64,000 bases of DNA, taken from assembly GCA_963675435.1 (NCBI GenBank), contig OY776216.1, positions 3,286,001 to 3,350,000 on the forward strand, written 5' to 3'. The position numbers and the translations under genes are program-made. Below the pieces are notes generated by a model. The model did no database searches and was not told the DNA's origin. It saw only the letters and a program-made list of their open reading frames with translations. This stretch comes from Saccharicrinis sp963675435 (GTDB lineage Bacteria; Bacteroidota; Bacteroidia; Bacteroidales; Marinilabiliaceae). Each line of letters opens with the position of its first letter. The first letter of the stretch is position 1. Positions 55,654-64,000 of this stretch are shown piece by piece.

Positions 55654-56886
55654 CTATATTGAATTATTTTTTTTATTAAGTAGTAGAAATGCCATTAATA
55701 TAGTCAGTAGTATGATTATATAAATTATATTTCTTTCATTCTTATCCTTTAATTGCTTGAGTGAAAAAGATGTGGGGTTTGCAAATTGCTTTGCATTAGG
55801 TATGTCTTTATAATGCCATTTCCCAATTATATTTCCATCCTGAATTAAAATAAGACCGGGATTAGATCGAATCATTGTTTTTAGCATGGTTTCATCAGCT
55901 GTTAAGTAGTTAAAACCTGCTTCTGTATTAAATTCAAAACTTGTAATATCATCTGAATTTGATGCAGTTAAAAAATATGTATCAAATCCTTTTTGAAATA
56001 GTATTTTATTTAAACTTTTTAAGCTGTCAATATGAGCTCCCCATGTACCTTTATTTATTTGTGGAGAAACAATTAATAGAGTAGGGGTGTTTTTTTTAAG
56101 AAGTTGTTGAGTAATATCTTCCCCTTCATCATTGGTTAAAACAAAATCATGAATAGGAGCCTCATATCCTTTACTAATTATTTTTGTTTCACTATCAATA
56201 AATATCCATGTAGAATCGTTATACGGATAGTTAGATGCTTCAAAAGTTTTTTGCTCACCATCTTTTTCCATTATAAAGGTTGTTTCATATTCAGGTTGTG
56301 CAGCACCTTTAGGAATAGTCATACCTTCATTGATATTGTTACCTATTTTATATGGTCGGAAATCTATAATTGGAAGATGATAATAAGAGTAAAAGGAAGT
56401 GCCTAATATAATAGCAGCACTTGCAAAAGTAAATGTTAATTTATTGAATATACTTATTTGATTTGTAAACTTTTTACGGTTTAAAAATAAAAATAAAGTA
56501 GGAATTAGAAGTATAATATTTTTAGCAAAAGTTTCCCAGTTGGTTAGTTTAACAGCATCACCAAAACATCCACAATCCGTTACAGGATTTGTTATGGCTA
56601 TACCTAATGTAAGTGGGACAAATATTATCATAAAAAGCATTGCTAAAATCGACGATGTTTTAATTCTGATGCCTAATAATATATGAATACCTGTTAAAAA
56701 TTCTAGTGCAGAAACAATAAACGATAATGGAATAACAAGGGCAGAGAAACTACTCATATGAAAAGAGCTTAGGTAGTCTCCAAACTTAATTGCACTTCCA
56801 ACAGGATCAACTGCTTTTACAAAACCAGAAAATATAAATGTTAATCCAACAATTATTCTACTTAGGTAATAAAATAGTTTATTCAT
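55654..56886 (-). CDS. BT_3928-like MauE/DoxX family membrane protein
   Basis: 410 aa. N-terminal four-helix DoxX/MauE-like module (RIIVGLTFIFSGFVKAVDP; SFIVSALEFLTGIHILLGI; TSSILAMLFMIIFVPLTLGIAI) with the NPVTDCGCFGD cysteine motif typical of MauE-like redox proteins. A periplasmic domain of about 230 residues and a last C-terminal helix (IIYIIILLTILMAFLLL) follow. A link to disulfide or thiol exchange is plausible; substrate unknown. Association with tpiA and DUF1599 is common in Bacteroidota. Confidence 0.85.
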   Translation of the reverse strand: MNKLFYYLSRIIVGLTFIFSGFVKAVDPVGSAIKFGDYLSSFHMSSFSALVIPLSFIVSALEFLTGIHILLGIRIKTSSILAMLFMIIFVPLTLGIAITNPVTDCGCFGDAVKLTNWETFAKNIILLIPTLFLFLNRKKFTNQISIFNKLTFTFASAAIILGTSFYSYYHLPIIDFRPYKIGNNINEGMTIPKGAAQPEYETTFIMEKDGEQKTFEASNYPYNDSTWIFIDSETKIISKGYEAPIHDFVLTNDEGEDITQQLLKKNTPTLLIVSPQINKGTWGAHIDSLKSLNKILFQKGFDTYFLTASNSDDITSFEFNTEAGFNYLTADETMLKTMIRSNPGLILIQDGNIIGKWHYKDIPNAKQFANPTSFSLKQLKDKNERNIIYIIILLTILMAFLLLNKKNNSI

Positions 56887-56894
56887 GAAATACT

Positions 56895-57449
56895 TTAGTT
56901 TTCATTTTCAGGAAAATCTAATTGAATCATGGCAAAAATTGCATAATTGATCATGTCAAGATAATTTGCATCAATGCCTTCCGAAATAATTGTTTTTCCT
57001 TGATTATCTTCTATTTGTTTTGTTCTGTGAAGCTTCATTAATATAAGATCAGTAAAAGAACTTATTCTCATACTTCTCCATGCTTCATCATAATCATGAT
57101 TTTTATTAAGCATCAGGTTCTTAGCGCTGTATATATTTTTAAGATATAATTCTAATGCTTTTTCATTATCCATTTCTGGCTGATCTGAAGGCCCTAATTC
57201 CAATTGGATAATGGCCATTGAAGCGTAATTTATGATTCCTATAAATTCGGATCTGATATCTTCATCAACTTTTGAAACACCTTTTGTTTCTATGCTGCGA
57301 ATTCGTTGTGCTTTAATAAATATCTGATCAGTCATTGATGAAGGCCTTAGTATGCGCCATGCAGTTCCATAATCCTTCATTTTTTTTTCGAAAATATCTT
57401 TGCATATAGCTATTACGTGCTCAAATTGCTGATCTGTTTTTTGCGACAT
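56895..57449 (-). CDS. DUF1599 (nucleotide modification associated domain 1) protein
   Basis: 184 aa made of two tandem repeats of the same helical unit: DYGTAWRILRPSSMTDQIFIKAQRIRSIE in the first half and DYDEAWRSMRISSFTDLILMKLHRTKQIE in the second, each followed by DEDIRSEFIGIINYASMAIIQLEL-like segments. This is the DUF1599 pattern. The family is named for association with nucleotide-modification genes; the chromosomal role in Bacteroidota is not established. Confidence 0.88.
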   Translation of the reverse strand: MSQKTDQQFEHVIAICKDIFEKKMKDYGTAWRILRPSSMTDQIFIKAQRIRSIETKGVSKVDEDIRSEFIGIINYASMAIIQLELGPSDQPEMDNEKALELYLKNIYSAKNLMLNKNHDYDEAWRSMRISSFTDLILMKLHRTKQIEDNQGKTIISEGIDANYLDMINYAIFAMIQLDFPENEN

Positions 57450-57768
57450 GGTTATTTTTAAAATTAAGCCGTAAAAGTATCAAAAATTCAATTAATACGG
57501 TAAAATATCATGGTTGGATTGCTTAAAAAAAATATAAATAAGCCTTATTGAATGGTAAAACTAAGGCATAGAAAGGTGTGAATAAATGAATTTATTTAAT
57601 TTAGAGAAGTTACTGGTAAAGAAATGTAAAAGTTGCTTCCTACAGATTCTTTGCTATCTACCCATATGTTGCCATTATTCTTTTCAATAAATTCTTTACA
57701 TAATATTAATCCTAAACCAGTTCCTTTTTCATGTTCAGTTCCATTACGATGAACATCTTTTTCTATTT

Positions 57769-57936
57769 TAACCCGGATTATGTATTAGAATTTTGTAATG
57801 AACATTGAAAGTACCATAAAACAAGGCTTTACTGAAACGAGGCATAGCATCGTTCTGGTGAGTTGAAGTGAAGTAACGAAGTGTCTTGTTTTGAAGTAAT
57901 TTCAATGTGTAATAGATGGTCTAATGCATATTGCGG
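57769..57936. mobile_element. palindromic non-autonomous element A inside the kinase pseudogene
   Basis: About 168 bp with related ends (TAACCCGGATTATGTATTAGA on the left; complement of TCTAATGCATATTGCGGGTTTA on the right). The whole element is an imperfect palindrome: ACATTGAAA..AAAACAAG on the left matches CTTGTTTT..TTTCAATG on the right, with the apex near GAGGCATAGCATCGTT. It interrupts the HATPase domain between the G1 and G2 boxes. It looks like a MITE or REP/BIME-type element mobilised in trans. Confidence 0.75.
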
Positions 57937-59454
57937 GTTTAAATAAAGACTCAATAATCTCATTATTCATTCATATACCATTGTCACTAATGCAAATCAC
58001 AACATCATTATCTTTTCTTGAGCATGAAAAAGTTATTAAGTCTCCTTTATTGGTGAATTTTATGGCATTGTTGAAAATATTTGTAAATACTATTTTTATG
58101 GTAGGTACGTCAACATAAATTGTTTCATTATTATTAATCTTATTTTCTACCTGAATGTTTTTTACCTAAGTTTTACCAAAGTATGCAGAAATACTTTCGT
58201 TTAATATTTCATTTAGATTCCGATCTTTTTTTTGAATTTTAATAATACCTTGTTGCGAATTGGCCCAATATAAAAGGTTTTTAAGTAAGTTAAATGTTGA
58301 TTCGGAATATTCCTCAATTAATTTTATATGTTTAATCCTTTCTTCGTCATTATAATCATAATAGGATAAGACAAAATCGTTATATATGCCTATAATTGCA
58401 GTAAAAGGACTTCTTAAAATCGTGTGCAATAATTGAAAATAATTTATCCTTTATAGCATTTAATTTGTGGAGTGTTTCAGTTTTGATGTTTATTGTTTCT
58501 AAATTATTTTCAAGTTGTTTTTTTGTGTGTTAATTAGTTGATGCTGGGAGTTAAGAATCTAATTTTTCTTTTTTAAGCGAATTAAGAAAAATACAATGGT
58601 TAATACGCTTATTATAAGAATACTAATGGCACCAATTGCAAACCATATTTTGGCTTGCATATTTGCTTTTTCAAGTTCTGACTGTTTGTTTTTTAAAGCC
58701 TGTTTAAGATATAATCGTTCTAACTCATCTTTAGTTTTTTGCTCGTTTGCAAACTTTCCTAACAAACTTGCTATTTTTTGTGCTTTGTATATATATATAT
58801 TGGATTCTGTGACTCTTGTGATTCTGAATATGCTGCTATATACTTTTTTTGTGCAGCAAGAGCCTGAGCTTTGAGTTGAAAAACTTCAGGGAGATGGTTT
58901 ATGATATCAGCTTTTTTAGATATGTCAATACAAGAATCTAAAAATTGAATAGCTTTATAATGTTCTTTAAGTTCCAAATATAGTTCTCCTTTGTGTTTGT
59001 ATAGCTTACTCTGAATTTGTGGAATGTTTATTTTATGGCTTAAAGCAGAAGCAAGTTTAATATAATACTTGCAAGAATCTATCGCATTTAATGAATTGTA
59101 GTATTCATAAATGGATAAATAGAAATGTGCCTTTAAATAATTACTGTTTAATTTAGGCGCTAGCTTAAAAAGTTCTTGATAATCAACTCTGGCTTCCTAG
59201 CTTTTTCCATTTCTTACTTTCAGTAAGCCTATGTTAGAGTATGAAACTGCAATTTCTTTAGGACTGACAAGCGGACTCGCTTTATCGTAGTTTAAAGATT
59301 TTGGGAAATAAAAAAGTGCTGATTCATAGTCGTTCAGTTTTTTGTAAACAACTCCAATGTTGTTGTAAACTGTTGGTAAACTTGATGTGTCGTTAAAACT
59401 TTGTGCAATTTTTATTGCTTGAAGACTTAAGTTAAGACTCTGAATTTGATTATT

Positions 59455-59710
59455 AACCCGAGTTCGATATAAAATTATTGGCTCAGACTGCTTATAAATA
59501 ATGAGTTTCAATGAATATTTGTGAAGTCATAGCGGGCTATGTCAAACAAATATGAAGCAGAAAATCGTTGTTTATATGTGGCTTTCTATTAAAATACTAA
59601 TCTACTTTGTTAAATTCTTCTACCATAGCTCGCTATGCAAAAAGAATTTGCCTTGTATATCAGCATTTTAATAAAATCTGAGCTCTTTAATTTTAATCGA
59701 ACTCGGGTTA
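59455..59710. mobile_element. palindromic non-autonomous element B inside the kinase pseudogene
   Basis: About 256 bp bounded by TAACCCGAGTTCGAT (from 59455) and its complement ATCGAACTCGGGTTA (ending 59710). Flanking TTAT on both sides may be a target duplication. It carries no ORF and breaks the TPR region. Its right terminus is repeated exactly at 14104-14125, and the TAACCCG ends are shared with element A. Confidence 0.8.
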
Positions 59711-60160
59711 TTATAAAAGAATAAATATAACTCATTCTTTTATAATAATCTAACAGCATTGTTGTGTATTGGAGTTTATTGTATATATCAGTGGCTTTGG
59801 CAAAATATACAATTGATTCTTTGAAATTGCCTTTTTCAATATAGGCTCATGCCTTATAGTTATATGCAAGAGTTTGTTCTTTCCTAAAATGAATTACAAT
59901 AGCTTTTTCAGCAGCTTTTGAACAATAATGTATAGGACTGTGGAGATTATCTCCGCCAAACCAATACGCAAGTTTATTTAGGTTGTCAACTTGAAGTTTA
60001 GCATCAGCTATTGTGACAGTTACTTGTTTTAGGGAATCAATTTGTTGTTGAATTCGGCTATAGGTTGTACTACTTATGGTACAAAGTATTGATATTAGAC
60101 TAATTTGTGTGGATTTATGTAAAAAGCTCATTAATACCAATACTCTGTATTTTTTTATAC

Positions 60161-61807
60161 TTAGTTCGTACCGTTTGATTGTTTGTTTACATAAGACACT
60201 GCCGTCTCAAAAGATTCAAAAATATGAGTAGAACCAATTAAATCTATAATGCCGAATTTATTAAAATCATTATATACCTCTTTGTTTATTCCTGATAAAA
60301 TGATTTTTACATTAGTTTTCATCAGGGACTTTATTGAGCTTTTAAAGTTGTGAATTCCGGTTTGATCTGCAAAGGAAACATGTCGCATTCTGATTATGAT
60401 GGTATTGTAATCAAGACCAATACGTTCAATTACCTGTGCATATTTTTTTGAAGAAGCGAAAAATAATGGGCCGCTAATTTCATAAATGCCTACGTGTTGT
60501 GGTAATTGTGAATAGTCTTCAATTACATCTGTATCCACTATGTTATCAATTCTATTGTCTGCAATATCCGACATCCTCTTCATAAATAATAATGCTGACA
60601 ATACAACACCAACTTCAATGGCAATTGTTAAGTCTACAATAACAGTAAGAATAAAGGTTGTTAAAAGGATAATAATATCAAAAAACGATCCTTTTAAAAT
60701 AGAGACGAAAGATCTCCATTCACTCATGTTATAGGCCACAACAATTAAAATACCTGCAAGGCACGACATTGGAATAAGTTTTGCCAGTGGACCAATAAAC
60801 AACATGATAAGTAATAAGGTTACTGCATGAATCATTCCTGCAATAGGTGTTCTACCACCATTTTTTATGTTAGTTGCTGTTCGGGCAATAGCTCCTGTGG
60901 CAGGGATACCTCCAAAGAAAGGGGTGATGATGTTTGCAATTCCCTGTGCAATAAGTTCTGTATTTGATCTATGATTACCACTAATCATACCGTCTGCAAC
61001 AACGGCTGATAAAAGTGATTCAATTCCTCCAAGTAAAGCAATAGTTATAGCTGGAGCAAAATAATTGTGTAACTCAGCAAACTGAAATTCAGGAATGTCA
61101 AGTGATATATTTCTGGGGATATCTCCAAAAAATGTTTCAATGGTACTAACCGGTATTTTAAATACAAATACAACTAAAGTTATGAGTACTATTGCAATAA
61201 AAGATCCCGGTACCTTCTTTATAATTTTGTTTGAAAAAAGACAAATTGCTATGGTAATTAAAGTAATAGCAATTGCACTGTAATTTATGTGATTTAGGTT
61301 GGTAAAATAAAAAGACCATTTTTCAATAAAATCAGCAGGGGCTTTACCTACATCAATACCCAGTGCATCTTTTATTTGTGTTGAAAAAATAATTAAAGCG
61401 ATACCGCTAGTAAAGCCCACAATCAATGGCTGAGGGAAGAACTTTAAAACATTTCCTAATTTAAGAAGTCCGAAGATAATTAGAATTACACCGGCCATTA
61501 TTGTGGAAATGATTAATCCATTCAATCCATATTTTTCAAGAATGCCAAATACAATAATAATAAAAGCACCTGTGGGTCCTCCAATTTGAACTCTGCTACC
61601 TCCAAGTAATGAAATGATAAATCCAGCAACTACAGCAGTGATTAAACCTTTTTCTGGTGAAACCCCAGAGGCAACAGCAAAAGCAATAGCTAACGGTAGG
61701 GCAACAATACCTACAATTATTCCAGCTAGAATATCAGAAGTAATTTGTTTATGATTAAAACCAGCCTTTAAAAGACTGAAGAATTTAGGTTTAAATATAC
61801 TATTCAT
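60161..61807 (-). CDS. SulP-family anion transporter with STAS domain
   Basis: 548 aa. About 12-14 membrane segments with the SLC26/SulP pattern: SDILAGIIVGIVALPLAIAFAVASGVSPEKGL, GGSRVQIGGPTGAF (anion-site region), and GIANIITPFFGGIPATGAIARTATNI. A C-terminal cytosolic STAS domain (about 435-545) contains VSFADQTGIHNFKSSIKSL. Probably takes up sulfate, bicarbonate or dicarboxylate; substrate not predictable. Monocistronic. Confidence 0.94.
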   Translation of the reverse strand: MNSIFKPKFFSLLKAGFNHKQITSDILAGIIVGIVALPLAIAFAVASGVSPEKGLITAVVAGFIISLLGGSRVQIGGPTGAFIIIVFGILEKYGLNGLIISTIMAGVILIIFGLLKLGNVLKFFPQPLIVGFTSGIALIIFSTQIKDALGIDVGKAPADFIEKWSFYFTNLNHINYSAIAITLITIAICLFSNKIIKKVPGSFIAIVLITLVVFVFKIPVSTIETFFGDIPRNISLDIPEFQFAELHNYFAPAITIALLGGIESLLSAVVADGMISGNHRSNTELIAQGIANIITPFFGGIPATGAIARTATNIKNGGRTPIAGMIHAVTLLLIMLFIGPLAKLIPMSCLAGILIVVAYNMSEWRSFVSILKGSFFDIIILLTTFILTVIVDLTIAIEVGVVLSALLFMKRMSDIADNRIDNIVDTDVIEDYSQLPQHVGIYEISGPLFFASSKKYAQVIERIGLDYNTIIIRMRHVSFADQTGIHNFKSSIKSLMKTNVKIILSGINKEVYNDFNKFGIIDLIGSTHIFESFETAVSYVNKQSNGTN

Positions 61808-62231
61808 TATGTATTAATATTATAGAACGATTAATTGTTTAATAACTTTTGAATTTGGTATTAAACACTAATCCAGTGAAATTTTCTGTTAGAATTTCAA
61901 ATATATTGATATGATAAAATCAACTCTTATTATTAAATAAAGTGGCTTATATTTACCAGACTATATGAAAATAAAAATATTGTTGTTAATTATTAGTTGA
62001 GAATCTCTAATAATTAGTTTAGCAATCATTTAAGTTTTGGACAAATAATAATAATTATCCCGTTAAAACATTTATTGCTTTGTACATCGAATTGATAATT
62101 TTGCTGCAAATGTATGGAAAAGGAGGTGTTGTTATTCTGTAAGTGTATTTATTTAAGAGAAATTAACTTTCAGAAGTCCTATAAAGAATGTGTGTGAATA
62201 AATGTTAAAGGAAAGGCTGGATTGTAGCGAT
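61808..62231. other. 424-bp intergenic region with no recognised feature
   Basis: AT-rich sequence between the SulP start and the histidine-kinase stop. It should hold the SulP promoter, but I found no convincing TAnnTTTG element, hairpin terminator or small ORF. Confidence 0.5.
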
Positions 62232-64000
62232 TTATAAGGTAGTTTTATAAGGAATAGAAAATGAAAATTTCGAACCATTATTGATCTCCGAGTCAACCCA
62301 AATTTTACCACCTAGTAGCTCTACTAAGCTTTGTGAAATAGGCAGGCCAAGACCTGTTCCTCCATGAGTTTTAGTGATTTGGGGATTTGCTTGGGCAAAA
62401 CGTTCAAATATTTTATATTGTTCATCTGTTGCAATACCGATACCAGTATCTTCTACATAAAACTCAAGATAGCTGTGGTTAACTACTTTATAACCAATTT
62501 CTATGGTTCCATTCTGAGTGAATTTTATAGCATTACTTATAAGGTTGGTTAATATTTGCCTTAATTTATTTTCGTCTGTATAAATTTTTGCCTCATCATC
62601 AGTGAGAGGAGTCACAATTTTAACTGTATTGTTGAAGTGCTGAATGCGTTGAGAAAAAGCGTCCGAAATTTCAAAGATTAGTTTATTAATATTTACGTTT
62701 GAAATATTAAGTTCTATTTGTCCTGTTTCTATTTTTGAGATTTCAAGAATATCATTAATGATATCAAGCAATTGTCTTCCGCTATTAACAATAACTGAAA
62801 TATAATACTCTCTTTCTTCTGGATTAAGTGTTTTAGATCTGAGTAATTCTGAAAAACCAATGATACCATTCATTGGAGTCCGTATTTCGTGACTCATATT
62901 AGCTAAGAAAGATGATTTCAGTCTGTCGCTTTCTTCCGCATGCTCTTTCGCTTTTATAAGTTCTAACTTATCATGTTCTCTTTCTGTAATATCTCTTACA
63001 ATAGCTAATGTTTGGTATTCATTTACATAAACCATTCTTGATTCAAAAATTCTATTTTGATCTCCTAAAGAGAGTTCATAGTTGTAAGTATTGTTTTCTT
63101 TTGTTTCAAGTACTAATTTTATTTTTTCATGAGTTAGTTTCGATATATTCTCTGGTAGTGTTTCGTCTACATATTTATTTAAGAAAAATGTACCATCATT
63201 AAATAATTGAGTACTATCATTGGTGTGATAATCCATGATGATGCCATCTTTATTAAAAACAAACATCATGTCAGGAATCACAGAAAGTAAGCCATTTAAT
63301 TTGGCAATATTAAGTTCAAGTTTTTCGTTGCTTTGTTTTAAGTTTCCAATTAAAGTTTTTTCTTTTGATATGTCGGTTATGGTACCAATACCTTTATAAG
63401 CTATTTCATTTTTAAATAAAATAATGCCATTACCAAGTACGTGTTTGATATTACTATCGTCAATTTTAATTCTAAACTCTGATTTCCAAGCACCAAGTTT
63501 ATTTAGGGCATTTTTCCAATATTGATTAATTTTATCTCTATCATCAGGTAAAATGAGATGATAGAGATCTGAATAGGTTTTAATATTTTTTAAAGAAGGC
63601 GAAATTATATTAGGATTACTATGCCAAATTAGTTCATCAGATATTGGGTTCCATTCAAATATGATATCAGAAATGTGAGTTGCAACTAATTTAAATTGCT
63701 CTTCACTTTCTTTTAATGATGATTCTGCAATTCTTGTTTCTCCAATGTCTTGAGCTACACCATGAATTCCTGCAAGGGAATTATCCTGATCTGAAGTTGG
63801 TCTGAGAGATGTTCTAATCCAATGATACCTGTTGGCATTATTTTTAATCTTTAATTCAATTAAAACAGTAGACCCGGTTTTTACACTGTTTAAAGCATCG
63901 TAAAACCTGACTTTATAGCTGTCGTGAATAAAGTTAATTAAATGGTGTCCTATTACTTCTTCAGGTAGAAAACCTATGATGGTAGTTACTACAGGACTTA
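62232..64000 (-). CDS. multi-PAS sensor histidine kinase (partial, runs off the right edge)
   Basis: The frame is open past the GTG at 63281. I translated it by hand from 63281 to about 63780 without a stop, and the sequence is PAS-like (GVAQDIGETR; FEWNPISDELIWHSNP; GIGTITDISKEK), so the true start lies beyond the window. Visible order: at least three PAS/PAC modules, a coiled linker (IGNLKQSNEKLELNI), PAS (MMFVFNKDGIIMDYH ... AIVRDITERE), HisKA with SHEIRTPMNG, and HATPase with N box ILTNLISNAIKFT, G1 VEDTGIGI and G2 GGTGLGLPIS. No receiver domain is attached at the C-terminus. No transmembrane segment is visible in this part, so it may be cytosolic. Confidence 0.93.
   Translation of the reverse strand, partial: SPVVTTIIGFLPEEVIGHHLINFIHDSYKVRFYDALNSVKTGSTVLIELKIKNNANRYHWIRTSLRPTSDQDNSLAGIHGVAQDIGETRIAESSLKESEEQFKLVATHISDIIFEWNPISDELIWHSNPNIISPSLKNIKTYSDLYHLILPDDRDKINQYWKNALNKLGAWKSEFRIKIDDSNIKHVLGNGIILFKNEIAYKGIGTITDISKEKTLIGNLKQSNEKLELNIAKLNGLLSVIPDMMFVFNKDGIIMDYHTNDSTQLFNDGTFFLNKYVDETLPENISKLTHEKIKLVLETKENNTYNYELSLGDQNRIFESRMVYVNEYQTLAIVRDITEREHDKLELIKAKEHAEESDRLKSSFLANMSHEIRTPMNGIIGFSELLRSKTLNPEEREYYISVIVNSGRQLLDIINDILEISKIETGQIELNISNVNINKLIFEISDAFSQRIQHFNNTVKIVTPLTDDEAKIYTDENKLRQILTNLISNAIKFTQNGTIEIGYKVVNHSYLEFYVEDTGIGIATDEQYKIFERFAQANPQITKTHGGTGLGLPISQSLVELLGGKIWVDSEINNGSKFSFSIPYKTTL

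Larger units (their letters stand above)
57596..60140 (-). pseudogene. decayed TPR-containing sensor histidine kinase
   Basis: Reading the - strand from 60140, the pieces give a signal segment, TPR repeats, a membrane helix (IWFAIGAISILIISVLTIVFF), HisKA with FSIIAHD...LRSPF, and a HATPase ending LPVTSLN. Damage: in-frame stops at 59847 (TGA), 59197 (TAG), 58559 (TAG), 58166 (TAG) and 57971 (TGA, inside the DNGI box); a frame change at a TA microsatellite near 58788-58801; a one-base insertion right after AHD near 58430; and two palindromic-element insertions. No product can be functional. The family (TPR, one TM, HisKA, HATPase) is common in Bacteroidota. Confidence 0.93.

Noticed and set aside
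58559..58977. Small separate genes in 58.1-59.5 kb on the - strand
   Set aside because: They join in order, across stops and frame changes, into a single TPR histidine kinase and are pieces of one pseudogene.
63281..63281. GTG at 63281 as the start of the histidine kinase
   Set aside because: The same frame stays open upstream and encodes further PAS modules, so the gene begins outside the window.

Overview
The window is AT-rich DNA from a member of the Bacteroidota, most probably a marine or sediment fermenter of the Marinilabiliales/Marinifilaceae kind (inference). The pointers are a Bacteroidota-size type II-C Cas9, a T9SS-type C-terminal sorting domain, DUF4465, MauE/DoxX (BT_3928-like) and DUF1599 proteins, folP next to cdaA, near absence of Shine-Dalgarno sequences, and TAnnTTTG-type -7 promoter elements. 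No rRNA or tRNA gene was seen.

Region 1 (1-8.8 kb) is a complete type II-C CRISPR-Cas locus on the + strand: a probable tracrRNA just upstream of cas9, cas9, a six-copy 41-bp tandem repeat, an unrecognised 218-aa gene with its own terminator, cas1, cas2, a leader and an array of 23 repeats with 22 spacers. The tandem repeat and the 218-aa gene are not part of any type II layout I know and are the best candidates for something undescribed.

Region 2 (8.8-13.7 kb) is accessory: two outer-membrane beta-barrel proteins, an RNase HI, a lipoprotein whose last seven codons were replaced by insertion of a 1584-bp DDE insertion sequence (14-bp inverted repeats, 6-bp target duplication), and a class D beta-lactamase starting 62 bp beyond the IS. 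Region 3 (13.9-20.4 kb, - strand) is a tolC/MFP/RND efflux operon with a small PII-like protein and a DUF2892 protein, preceded by a good Bacteroidota promoter.

Region 4 (20.6-31.1 kb) carries core genes: folP-cdaA, an epimerase, an MFS transporter, a MaoC hydratase, a one-domain DEAD-box protein, topB and dnaX. dnaX is split at an A AAA AAG slippery heptamer followed directly by a stop, so the long tau form requires a -1 frameshift. Region 5 (31.2-39.5 kb) is central and fermentative metabolism: monomeric isocitrate dehydrogenase, pta, a 3-hydroxybutyryl-CoA dehydrogenase-like gene, ackA, ptb and buk. Together these can make ATP from acetyl-CoA and butyryl-CoA.

Region 6 (39.5-57.5 kb) holds an antiporter, a secreted T9SS serine protease, envelope lipoproteins and redoxin, a glycosyltransferase, an aminopeptidase P, a 1504-aa exported protein of unknown function, prmA, tpiA, a BT_3928-like protein and DUF1599. 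Region 7 (57.6-64 kb) has a heavily decayed TPR histidine kinase pseudogene with two palindromic elements inserted, a SulP transporter, and a multi-PAS histidine kinase that runs off the right edge.
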